DNA of 64,000 nucleotides from Roseithermus sacchariphilus (lineage in GTDB: Bacteria > Bacteroidota > Rhodothermia > Rhodothermales > MEBIC09517), in assembly GCA_003285105.1 (NCBI GenBank), contig CP030158.1:1650501-1714500 (forward strand), read 5' to 3'. Made by a program: the position numbers and the translations under genes. Below are positions 52,201-59,281 of this stretch, in pieces. Within the stretch, counting starts at the first letter, position 1, and every line of letters starts with the position of its first letter. The notes beneath the pieces were generated by a model, which made no database searches, was not told the DNA's origin, and saw nothing but the letters and a program-made list of their open reading frames with translations.

Positions 52201-55200
52201 AGTCGTCGGTCGTGGAGGTGAAGACCACCGGGTGCTCGGGGGAGGCGCCGGGGATCTCGGGCAGGCGGTAGTTCTGGCCGTCGTAGGTGCCGGGCTCCAG
52301 CGCCAGCACCACCTCGCCGGGCGCGCCGGCGGCCGGGTCGATGCCGGCGCTCAGCAGCACCTCCAGCGCTGCGGGCAGGTCCGGGTACGTGCCGCCCGGG
52401 CCGATGGGGTAGGTGCCGGGGGTGAGCGGGGTGACGGTGCTGGTGTACTGGTACGCCCCCAGGCTCGGCGTGGCCGGGCGCGCGACGCCGTTGCGGTCGG
52501 TCGGGACGAGCGCCGCGAGGTCGGTGCCCTCGTCATCCAGCCACCACGAGTTGGTCGTCAGGTCCGGCGTGCCGGCAAAGGCAGGGAAGACGACGATCGA
52601 GTGCGCATCGGTGCCGGAAGCGGCGCGGAGGTCGGCCAGCGTGGCGAGGGGGCCGTCCGGGCTGCCGGCCAGCGGTCCCGTCCCCGTGTAGAAGGCGTTG
52701 TAGTCCGAGGCGAAGGACGAGAGATCCCGCACGAGCAGCGCATACGCCCCGCCCTCGGTGGCGCAGATGTTGTTCTGCCACGTCGCGTTCGTGTTGCTGC
52801 GGTCCTCGCAGGCGGCGCTCGGGGGCTGCGCCCCGGTGAGGGCGACGCTGTTGTGGGCCAGGTGCGCCCCGGTGACGCCGTTCACCAGGAGGCCTGTGCT
52901 CCGGGTGCCGGGCGCCGCCGCGATCGCCACCACGTTGTTGGCAACGAGGATGGCCCCGGCCCCGGTGCCGCCCAGCCCACTGCTGAGGACCAGGCCCGTC
53001 ATCTCGCCGAACGTGCCTTCCTCGCCGCGCCCGTCGAACCGGATGAGGTTGCCCGTCAGGCGCGTGGCGCCGTTGCAGTCGGTGCAGACGAGGCCCGTGT
53101 AGCCGTCGCCGGCGGGCCGGTCGGCGACGATCTCGTTCCCTGTGATCTGCGGGGCCTCGACGCTGGTGAAGGCGAGCCCGGTAGGCGGCTGGAACCGGCC
53201 CGTGGCCGGGACGAGCGCGACGGTGTTGTGTTGCACGAGCGGCTCCGTGGTGTTCGAGACGGACAGGGCGGTGCCGGCGGTGCCGGGGAAGTGGTTGCCT
53301 TCGATCACCGGCGCTTCCAGGTGCGTCAGCGCCAGGCCGGTCCGGTGGGCGTCTTCGAACGTGTTGTCGCGCACGCGGAGGCCGGGCAGGGGCTGGTCGA
53401 AGCGGCCGGAGAGCCACGCGCCGTAGACGCCGCGGCGGAAGGTATTGCGTTCCAGCGTGAGCCCGTCCAGCGGTACCCAGGCGGCGTCGGTGGCGTCGGC
53501 GCTGCCCAGCAGCACGGCCCGATCCGGCGCGGAGGCCTCCCCCTCCTCAGGTGGAGCGATGCCGGTGAAGACGTTGTCGGCGAGGGTGAGGTCGGCGGTG
53601 CGGCCCGCCAGCAGCACCACCCGGCCGTAGTCGGTCCCGGTAGCCTCGAAGGTGAGGTGGTCCACCGTCAGATGCTGCACGCCCGTCAGGGCCAGGACGT
53701 AGTTGTCCGTTGCGCCCGTCGCGGCGTGGCGGATCGTCACGTCGGCGGCCGCGCCGGTCGATGACGTCAGGCGGGCGGGCCGGTCGGGGCCGGCGCCATT
53801 GATCGGGGCGAAGGTCAACGCGCCGGTGTAGGTGCCGGGCTGGAGGGCGATGGTGACCGGTGCGGCGGCTTTGGCGGGGTCGGGCTGGATGCCGTAGGTG
53901 AGCAGCGCCGCGACGGCCTCGGCGGGCGTGGCATAGTCGCCCCCGCTGCCGACGGTGAGTGTGGTGCCGGCGGCGAAGGGCTCGCGGGCGGCGGTGTACT
54001 GGTAGGCTCCCAGGCTCGGCGTGGCGGGCCGGGCCGTGCCGGCGATGTCCTCCGGGACCGCCGCGCTCAGGTCCGTGCCGGCGTCGTCCATCCAGGGCGA
54101 GTCGGTCGTCAGGTCGGTGGCGGACGTGAAGGCGGGGTAGACGCTGATCGAGTGGGCATCGTAGCCCTCGGCCTGCAGGTCGGCCAGCGAGGCCAGGTCG
54201 GTCTGCCCGTCCAGCACGGCCAGCACCGGGCCGAGCGTGAACAGGTTGTTGTAGTCGGACTCGACGCTGCCGCTGATCTCCAGCGCCGGCGACGCATCCG
54301 TCACCGCACAGATGTTGTTACGGAAGCGCGACGTGCCGGAGAACAGGAACAGCCGGCACGGGCCGTGGATGCTGTTGTGGTAGACGTCGACGTCGGCGGC
54401 GGCCAGCGAGAGGCCGACGGGCGTGGAGAACGTGCCCGGCAGGGTGCGTGCCACGAGGACGTTGTTGGCCACGAGGCCGGTGCCTGTGGCGGTGCCTCCG
54501 AAGGCGCTCCCGAGTTGCAGCGCGGTGCCGCCGGCCACGACCGTGTTGCGCCGGATGCGCGTCGCGCCGCTGAACGTGCCCTGGATGCCCGTGCCGGCGA
54601 CGTCGATCCGGTTGTCTTCGACGACGGCGTTCGTGGCGATCAGGTTGAAGCCGTGCTGGCCGGCCGTGACGGTGTTGGCGGTGATCCGCCCGGCCTCGAC
54701 GGTGGCGAACACCACGGCCCGTCCGGTGAGGCCGGTAAAGGTGTTGCCGTCGATCTCCGGCGCGTGGATCTGGGCGAGTGCGATGCCGTCGGCCAGGTCC
54801 GAGAAGGTGGTGCGTTCGATCGTCAGGCCGGCGGCAGCCAGCGGCTGGTTGGAGGTGGCGAGGTCGATGCCGGTACCGCCCGAGGCGAAGGTGGCGTCGG
54901 CGATGCGCAGGCCGTCGTGCACCTGCAGGCCGGCGCTATAGAGCAGCGCCCGGTCCCGCGAGGCCGAGGCCGGAGCCGGGCCGCGGAAGACGACCCGCTC
55001 GAAGCCGACGTCGGTCATCGTCCCCAGCAGTTCGACGCCACGGCCGTAGGTCGCGCCGAGCGGCTGGATCGTCAGGTCCTGCACGGTCAGGTGGGCGGCG
55101 TTGCTCAGGCGCAGCACATAGTTGTCGTTGCGGTCGGTGGCTTCACGCCGGAGCACCACGTCCGCCGCCGTATCCCCGTCGCCGCGGAGGGCGAGCGGGC

Positions 55201-58200
55201 GGTCCGGCGCGAGGCCCGGGATCGGGCGGAGGGTGAAGGGGCCGTCGTAGGTGCCGGCCTCCAGCGCCAGCGTGCTCGTGCCCGTTCCGGCCTCGTCGAA
55301 GCCGCGCAGTTGCAGGTCGGCCAGGGCCTCCCCGAGCGTCGCGTAGTCCCCCGCGGGGCCGACGCGCAGCGTCGTGCCGGGGGGGATGCGGGTGAGGGTG
55401 CTGGTGTACTCGAACGCACCGAGGCTGGGCGTCGTCGAGCGCGGCGTGCCTTCGGCGTCCTCGTCCACCGTACCCGTCAGGTCCGCACCGGCCCGGTCCA
55501 GCCAGGGCGAGTCGGTGCGCAGCTCGGCGTCGAAGCCGGGGAAGACGGCCCGCGCGTTCAGGGCCAGCCCCGCCCGCTGGAGCGAGTCCAGCGTGGGGTA
55601 ATCGACGCCGCCGAACGTGCGGTCGTCGATGGTCAGGTCGGCGGCGAAGAGGTTGTTGTAGTCGAAATCCGGCAGGCTGCTGCCGAAGCCGCCGAAGTAC
55701 GTCACCGCGTTGCCACGCAGCGGCGCGGCGAGGATGTTGTTCGTGTACGTGCCCCCGCTCCGGTTGAGGTCCAGCGCGGCGCTCTGCGCGGCGGGGGATT
55801 CCACCAGGACGCTGTTGTGGTAGAACGCCATCGTCGTGCTGTTCAGGGCGATGCCCTTGGCGGCGACCGAGGCGGCGGTGGTGATGCGCACCCGGTTGTT
55901 GACGACGAGCCCGGGGTCGCTCTGGGAACTGCTGTTTCGCAGCTCCATGCCGGTGGAGGCGGCACCGGTCAGGGCGATGACGTTCCGGGCGATGAGGGCC
56001 GGGCCGTTGCAGCCGTCGCAGCGCAGCCCGGCACCGCGCGCGTCGAGGCTCATCGTGACGGTGTTGCCCGTGACCTGCGGCGCCGGCACGGCGGCCAGGT
56101 CGATGCCGGCCTCCGCCGCCCGCGTCACGGCGATGGTGTTGCCGTCGATGACGGTGCCGGCGTGCCGCACGAAGAGGCCGCCGCCGACGTCCACGAAGCG
56201 GTTGTTCAGCACGCGCACGCCGAAGCGCGGGGCGTCGAACGAGGGGTTGATGTCGGCGCCGTCCAGGTAGAGCCCGGTGCCCTGCGAGAAGGCGTTGTCC
56301 TCGATGTGGAGCGAGTCCGACGAGGTCAGGTCGAGGCCGTAGATCGCGGCGAGGCGGCCGGAGGTGGTGTTGGTGCTGGAGAGCCCGGTGAAGTCGTTCT
56401 GGCGGAGGGTCAGCGCCGTGAGATGCCCTTCGATCACGATCGCCCGGCCGGTCGGCAGCGCGCCGGCGGCGGGGCGGACGGCGAAGCCCAGGCCCTCGAT
56501 GGTGAGATGGCGTGGGCTGAGCAGACGGAGGATGAACGCATCGGCCGCGTCGTCAGGCATGGTGTGCCGGAGTATGGCGTCCCCCGCGGAGCCGGTGGAC
56601 GACGTCAGCACCAGCGGCCGGAGCGCGTCGAGGCCGGCGAAGGCGGCGAAGGTGGCCGCGCCGTCGAGCGAGTCGGGCAGGACGGCCAGCGTCGTGGTGC
56701 CGGTCTGCGCCGGGTCGAGGCCGCGCACCCGCAGGTCGTCCAGGGCGTCCTGGAGGGAGGCGTAGGTTCCTCCGAGGCCGACGGTCAGGGTCGTGCTGGG
56801 GGCGATGGGCGTCAGCGCCGACGTGTATTCGATGGCGCCGAGGCTGGGCGTGGCGGAGCGCGCCGCGCCGTCGATGTCGGTGGCGATGGTGGCGGACAGG
56901 TCGGTGCCGGCGTCGTCGAACCAGGGCGATGTGGGCGTCAGGTCGAGCACGGCGGCCGCTTTGCCGGCGTCGGTGTCGACGAAGCCGGGGAAGGCAAAGA
57001 CGCCGTGGGCCTCGGGGCCGAGCGCCTGGAGGTCGGCCAGCGTGGCCGGCATCTCGGCGCCGTACTGCGCCAGGGGGATGCCGGCGGTGTAGTAGCCGTT
57101 GTGGTCCGCCGTCACGTAGTTCGGGTTGAAGAGCTGCAGGGCCCGGCCGCGTTCCTCGGCGATGCACAGGTTGTTCTGGAATACCAGCGGGGTGCCGCCC
57201 GCCCGGCCGTTCACCTCACACGCATCGCTGTTGGCGTCGCTGCCGGCGCCGGCGACGGCCGTGTTGTGCGCCACCGTCAGGTTGCGTCCCCACACCTGCA
57301 GCGCGTAGTCCGTCGTCCGGAACGTCCCGGCGGCGGTGGTCACGTAGATCAGGTTGTTCGCCACCAGCGCTTCGTCGGGGCCCGGGCCCCCGTCGGTGTC
57401 CACCTGCAGGCCGGTCTGGCCGAAGCCGGTGATCTCGATGCGGTTGCGGAGGATCCGTGCGGCTCCGTCACAGTCGGTGCAGCGGATCGTGGCGGCGCTG
57501 AAGCCGCCGATCTCGGTGCCGGCGACGGTGTTGTCGGTCAGGAGCGGGGCGATCACGTTCTGGAGGCTGATGCCGATCCGGCTGCCCCGGGCAACCGACA
57601 GCGTGTTCTGCTGCACCCGCGCCGCACCGAAGCCGCTGAGCTGGATGCCCGTGCGCGGCGTCTCGAAGGTGTTGCCTTCCACCACCACGGCGCCCGTCCG
57701 GATGCCCGCCACCTGGAAGCCCTGCAGGTTGATGCCGTGCCCCTGCCGGAAGGTGTTGGCCGCCACGGTCACCGTGTCGAGCGTGGCGCCGCCGGAGCCG
57801 GTATGAAACGCCCCGGCCACCATCGTATAGGTGCCGAAGCCGTCCGCGGGCGCCTCGAAGACGTTGTCCCGGATGGTCACGGCGCGCACGGTATCCTGGA
57901 GCAGGATGCCGCGAGCGCTGTTGTTGCCCAGCAGCCGGAACGTCAGGTGCCGTATCGTAACGAAGTCGGCGCCGTCGAGCGTCAGGATGGGGGTGTCGTT
58001 GAAGGAGGGCTCTTCGTAGGCGAGCACGACGTCGGTCGCGTTGCCGCTCTGTGCCTGGATCGTGATCGGGCGGTCCGCGCTCGGGGCGTTCGTGCCGGCC
58101 CCGTCGATGCCGTCCGTGCCCAGCGAGAGCGTGGCGGTTCCGGTGAGCGTGTAGGTGCCGCTCAGCAGATGGAGCGCCACCGGCCCGCTGACGCCCTGCG

Positions 58201-58351
58201 CGTGGAGGGCGTCGAAGGCGGCCTGGAGCGAGGCATAGTCCCCCCCCGTGCCCACGGTGTAAGTGCCTGCGAGCTGGGCGGAGGCGGCGAACGGCGTCAG
58301 CAGGCCGAGCAGGCCGAGCAGAGCCGGGACGGAGGCGAAGGAGCGGCGCAT
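46235..58351 (-). CDS. Giant secreted beta-helix/RHS protein with candidate C-terminal thiol-enzyme domain
   Basis: One uninterrupted frame of 4038 residues from MRRSFASVPALLGLLGLL...ASAQ, a Sec signal. Five parallel beta-helix modules begin near residues 30, 520, 990, 1460 and 1980, each opened by a phrase like LTVGLGGTYASLQDAL and each of the first four closed by ATPSLGAIEYTS. After a CARDB-like segment (about 2495) comes a DUF11 domain (ATKTAEPTSPAVGENVTF, about 2600), a DUF6531-type start (DPINTFTGEHYF, about 2745), many YD repeats (about 2850-3700) and the RHS core YYLRARYYDARSGRFISPDP. The last 130 residues hold C3952, H3988 (GHNFVRV) and D4004 (ILDPW), a papain/transglutaminase-like triad. 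Function is unknown; adhesion plus a C-terminal effector is plausible. An ATG at 58390 would add 13 residues. The gene has no T9SS domain of its own. Confidence 0.93.
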   Translation of the reverse strand: MRRSFASVPALLGLLGLLTPFAASAQLAGTYTVGTGGDYASLQAAFDALHAQGVSGPVALHLLSGTYTLTGTATLSLGTDGIDGAGTNAPSADRPITIQAQSGNATDVVLAYEEPSFNDTPILTLDGADFVTIRHLTFRLLGNNSARGILLQDTVRAVTIRDNVFEAPADGFGTYTMVAGAFHTGSGGATLDTVTVAANTFRQGHGINLQGFQVAGIRTGAVVVEGNTFETPRTGIQLSGFGAARVQQNTLSVARGSRIGISLQNVIAPLLTDNTVAGTEIGGFSAATIRCTDCDGAARILRNRIEITGFGQTGLQVDTDGGPGPDEALVANNLIYVTTAAGTFRTTDYALQVWGRNLTVAHNTAVAGAGSDANSDACEVNGRAGGTPLVFQNNLCIAEERGRALQLFNPNYVTADHNGYYTAGIPLAQYGAEMPATLADLQALGPEAHGVFAFPGFVDTDAGKAAAVLDLTPTSPWFDDAGTDLSATIATDIDGAARSATPSLGAIEYTSALTPIAPSTTLTVGLGGTYASLQDALDDLRVRGLDPAQTGTTTLAVLPDSLDGAATFAAFAGLDALRPLVLTSSTGSAGDAILRHTMPDDAADAFILRLLSPRHLTIEGLGFAVRPAAGALPTGRAIVIEGHLTALTLRQNDFTGLSSTNTTSGRLAAIYGLDLTSSDSLHIEDNAFSQGTGLYLDGADINPSFDAPRFGVRVLNNRFVDVGGGLFVRHAGTVIDGNTIAVTRAAEAGIDLAAVPAPQVTGNTVTMSLDARGAGLRCDGCNGPALIARNVIALTGAASTGMELRNSSSQSDPGLVVNNRVRITTAASVAAKGIALNSTTMAFYHNSVLVESPAAQSAALDLNRSGGTYTNNILAAPLRGNAVTYFGGFGSSLPDFDYNNLFAADLTIDDRTFGGVDYPTLDSLQRAGLALNARAVFPGFDAELRTDSPWLDRAGADLTGTVDEDAEGTPRSTTPSLGAFEYTSTLTRIPPGTTLRVGPAGDYATLGEALADLQLRGFDEAGTGTSTLALEAGTYDGPFTLRPIPGLAPDRPLALRGDGDTAADVVLRREATDRNDNYVLRLSNAAHLTVQDLTIQPLGATYGRGVELLGTMTDVGFERVVFRGPAPASASRDRALLYSAGLQVHDGLRIADATFASGGTGIDLATSNQPLAAAGLTIERTTFSDLADGIALAQIHAPEIDGNTFTGLTGRAVVFATVEAGRITANTVTAGQHGFNLIATNAVVEDNRIDVAGTGIQGTFSGATRIRRNTVVAGGTALQLGSAFGGTATGTGLVANNVLVARTLPGTFSTPVGLSLAAADVDVYHNSIHGPCRLFLFSGTSRFRNNICAVTDASPALEISGSVESDYNNLFTLGPVLAVLDGQTDLASLADLQAEGYDAHSISVYPAFTSATDLTTDSPWMDDAGTDLSAAVPEDIAGTARPATPSLGAYQYTAAREPFAAGTTLTVGSGGDYATPAEAVAALLTYGIQPDPAKAAAPVTIALQPGTYTGALTFAPINGAGPDRPARLTSSTGAAADVTIRHAATGATDNYVLALTGVQHLTVDHLTFEATGTDYGRVVLLAGRTADLTLADNVFTGIAPPEEGEASAPDRAVLLGSADATDAAWVPLDGLTLERNTFRRGVYGAWLSGRFDQPLPGLRVRDNTFEDAHRTGLALTHLEAPVIEGNHFPGTAGTALSVSNTTEPLVQHNTVALVPATGRFQPPTGLAFTSVEAPQITGNEIVADRPAGDGYTGLVCTDCNGATRLTGNLIRFDGRGEEGTFGEMTGLVLSSGLGGTGAGAILVANNVVAIAAAPGTRSTGLLVNGVTGAHLAHNSVALTGAQPPSAACEDRSNTNATWQNNICATEGGAYALLVRDLSSFASDYNAFYTGTGPLAGSPDGPLATLADLRAASGTDAHSIVVFPAFAGTPDLTTNSWWLDDEGTDLAALVPTDRNGVARPATPSLGAYQYTSTVTPLTPGTYPIGPGGTYPDLPAALEVLLSAGIDPAAGAPGEVVLALEPGTYDGQNYRLPEIPGASPEHPVVFTSTTDDSSTVTISYAAEHETDNYVFHLMGTDYVGFRSLTLRATGTTFATTLLVDGPADSVFIQRSVLSNLPPGAEAARRVEANEDDEADDAAVVAALQEAAARLAPAAGKQRTEFIHRSSVRLTSAVSTEIEDTRIESLGDALRVGVGTSFTAGEAPGEAHVRLRGGSLYAPNGTALRSDGGFSGSPYGTLELGDISIRAGLNGIWGTNVNRLDLENTRIRVSGDATGFGNGVQINGFDEVRLSGSIIKAPTPEWFNSGTLLRKQNMLIRSWGSYATLVQNVGTVESFYNTFRLMGGEDGESSSVAFYGIDSDNAFGNVFKTEGRVQIDYRDWSPGVTYDYNVLDLSFGTTLRLDGEPVSPDDLPDLIGGGSRLASLTLHRGGIVPVPGFTPSTLYVPRLDDIPTDVKGRLRLDLDPESPGNQTLAGAYGDVVTPKQFPYGMPRASNTMPEMGHRVDVSFDIENRGTETATDGYFRLGLDLHLGYIGAWLDKEPVEDEDPGPALRVPLGDLEPGASTTLTLGLFPKTDAFDIPIGGYVGSGGGKYEFPTGTVTLDPQPSDTRLEATKTAEPTSPAVGENVTFTIEVTNAGTTTATGVSVTDVLDPLLSHVSHADGCAFAAGTEARVVSCELGTLEPGASRTVSFTARVEQYAPSIRNALIGSGFADGAEVFFEAETRIEPRRPEATLAGRTSANTPHATSVADPINTFTGEHYFAAAPDLNLNGPLPLFFQRYYASLMQADGKVQSALGPNWSHTFDWRMTVDGSTAEVVSDRGLILVFARAGAEWVQQGNLNQPYRLVQDGAVYRLGDPRTQRLYTFDAGGRLVEIADGRGNALTLTYDAGDRLAEVTDGLGFRLTFAYDAAGRLTEVGDGTRSVSFGYTAGGLLERVTDARGHTTTYRYDLAHAIPGLLTAIVRPDGTTAVTQTYDAEGRVATQTDAFGHTTTLTYGADGTTTVTDALGHTRTDAYSPGGLLLSQTDRLGQTRSLAYDDQGFLTRMTDRLGATMAFAYDPATGRPTAITDARGGRTAFTYTPRTRAGLTFHDLTGLTLPDGTTLSMTYNDAGAMTTFTNGTGATWTFTYNDRGQPLTRTNPRGDVQVFTYRADGMPATGPDADGLPATFSFDAFRRLTGLTDAAGGSRTYTYDANDNLTAWTDARGQTRTYTYDENNRLTAWTDPAGGQTRYAYDAMDRLVETTDPLGRTTTMGYDALGRPTTLTRADGQRFTVGYDAEGRMTSMRNGTHTWTLDVDAEGILSEITSPLGLTTAFASNPMGQMTARTDAGGHTRTFAYDALGRLTGVQDPLGNSTTYAYDAQGRVTSATLPGGAAASYTYDALGRLAAVTGPGGQTWLFTTDERGALTQEVDPLGRTTTYTYDARRRVHRVTLPGGSGQIDLAYDATDHLTSLTYSDGTDISFTFDPNGQVRSATGVSLERDAAGRITRSNGLGLTYDAADRLTEIQMPPGPVSYAYDAEGRLATVTDWLGGTMGFTYDADGRLTAIARPNGLVTTYTRDADGRLTAITEQTGDSGPALAAVTLRRDARGDVVEATYDGLLPPAVAPASAAYDADAAGQVEAFAYDYLGRLTDDGRRSYTWNLASHLTASTADATTTEYTYDAFGLRTGLSRNGETQTFVWNYALGRPSVAIEQVNGADARYHVYTPGGLLLYSVEAATGRRLFYHYDDRGNVLLLTDDDGAVVGSYAYGPYGQVLAQDGTATSRFTFQGAFGVMDDGDDLYYLRARYYDARSGRFISPDPVRSFAPDALIPYTYALNNPLRYTDPSGLTPEPGRPGAPAPASGGSHRESARSPSTHPFVTNGGTSPGSPLAVARTCTLAGADIAPVTGSTVTRPTAAPDPGANLRPREELIAADPFFAAFAVAAEAHAYEANSIATGALNNVFNFFSLGALGDGCVAWRDWMMDWYNTTDADASNVLSFDPVSYWAGPFGHNFVRVTLRDGRRFILDPWRDPDSPIWTEEDYIKSIATPQEGSATLNSLFD

Positions 58352-58687
58352 GGTCGGGTCGGATGGGGATGGACGTGGCAGCAGGGGCAACCCCCTTTCC
58401 TACCCACGCCGGAAACACGCCGCAACGTGCTCATCGGGGAGGCATAAAAATCGACGGGCGACGAGGCCGCCGTCCGGGCCGCCGTCCGGATCGAGGCGTC
58501 CGAGGGATGCGCCGACGGTGAGGGGGGCGGGGCGCCGGACGTGCTTGAAGAAGTGCATCCGCCCCGGTAAGCTAGGACGTAATCACGTTCTACGTACATC
58601 GGATTCGGGTTCGCCACAGGCGTCGATAGCGGCCTCGCGGCGCGGCGAGGTAGCCGGCTCCTGCGCGCGGCCGATCGAGGGCGGGTC

Positions 58688-59281
58688 ATGGATCAGGACG
58701 TCACCCAACTGCTCCTCCAGATGAGCGACGGCGACCGGGAGGCGCTGAACCGGCTCATGCCGCTGGTCTATGACGAGCTGCGGGTGTTGGCGCGGCACAA
58801 GCTGCGCTACGAGCGGGCCGATCACACCTTCGACACGGCCGCGCTGGTCCACGAGGCGTATCTGAAGCTGGTGGATCAGCGCCGGGTGCAATGGCAGAAC
58901 CGGAGCCACTTCTTTGCCATCGCCGCCCGGTCCATGCGGCGCATCCTGGTCAACTACGCCGCCCGGCACAGGGCACAGAAGCGCGGCGGTGGCCGGCCGG
59001 ATCGGCCGCTGGACGAGGTGCCGCCGGCGGCCGTCTCGACGACGTCGGCCGAGGAACTGATCGAGCTGGATGATCTGCTCAGGCGTCTGGCGGTGTTCAA
59101 CGAGCGCGGCAGCCTCGTGGTCGAATACCGGTTCTTCGGGGGGATGACCTACGAGGAGATCGCCGAGGTGCTGGGGGTTTCTCCCGCCACCGTACGGCGG
59201 TCGTGGTCGGCGGCCCGGGCCTGGTTGCAGCGCGAGGTGCGGCACGGCCTGCCGGAGCGCCTGTCGGGGGAGGAGCCATGA
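58688..59281 (+). CDS. ECF sigma factor (kinase-paired type)
   Basis: A 197-residue ECF sigma factor of the group annotated as TIGR02999. It has VTQLLLQMSDGDREALNRLMPLVYDELRVLARHKL for region 2 start, DTAALVHEAYLKLV and HFFAIAARSMRRILVNYAARHRAQKRGG for the rest of region 2, and YRFFGGMTYEEIAEVLGVSPATVRRSWSAARAWLQRE for the region 4 helix-turn-helix. Its stop overlaps the ATG of the kinase gene (ATGA). No anti-sigma factor is encoded nearby; this group is often controlled by the adjacent Ser/Thr kinase. The 336-bp gap to the divergent giant gene shows no ORF I would support and no clear promoter. Confidence 0.92.
   Translation: MDQDVTQLLLQMSDGDREALNRLMPLVYDELRVLARHKLRYERADHTFDTAALVHEAYLKLVDQRRVQWQNRSHFFAIAARSMRRILVNYAARHRAQKRGGGRPDRPLDEVPPAAVSTTSAEELIELDDLLRRLAVFNERGSLVVEYRFFGGMTYEEIAEVLGVSPATVRRSWSAARAWLQREVRHGLPERLSGEEP

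Noticed and set aside
48017-53764. A 1915-codon open frame on the plus strand, opposite the giant gene
   Set aside because: Antisense shadow caused by high G+C and YD-repeat codon bias. The translation is a low-complexity mixture of Gly/Val/Arg/Glu with no domain, while the minus strand encodes clear modules over the whole length.
54152-58447. A 1431-codon plus-strand frame opposite the beta-helix modules
   Set aside because: Same reason: repetitive composition that mirrors the beta-helix repeats, no start context, no recognisable fold.
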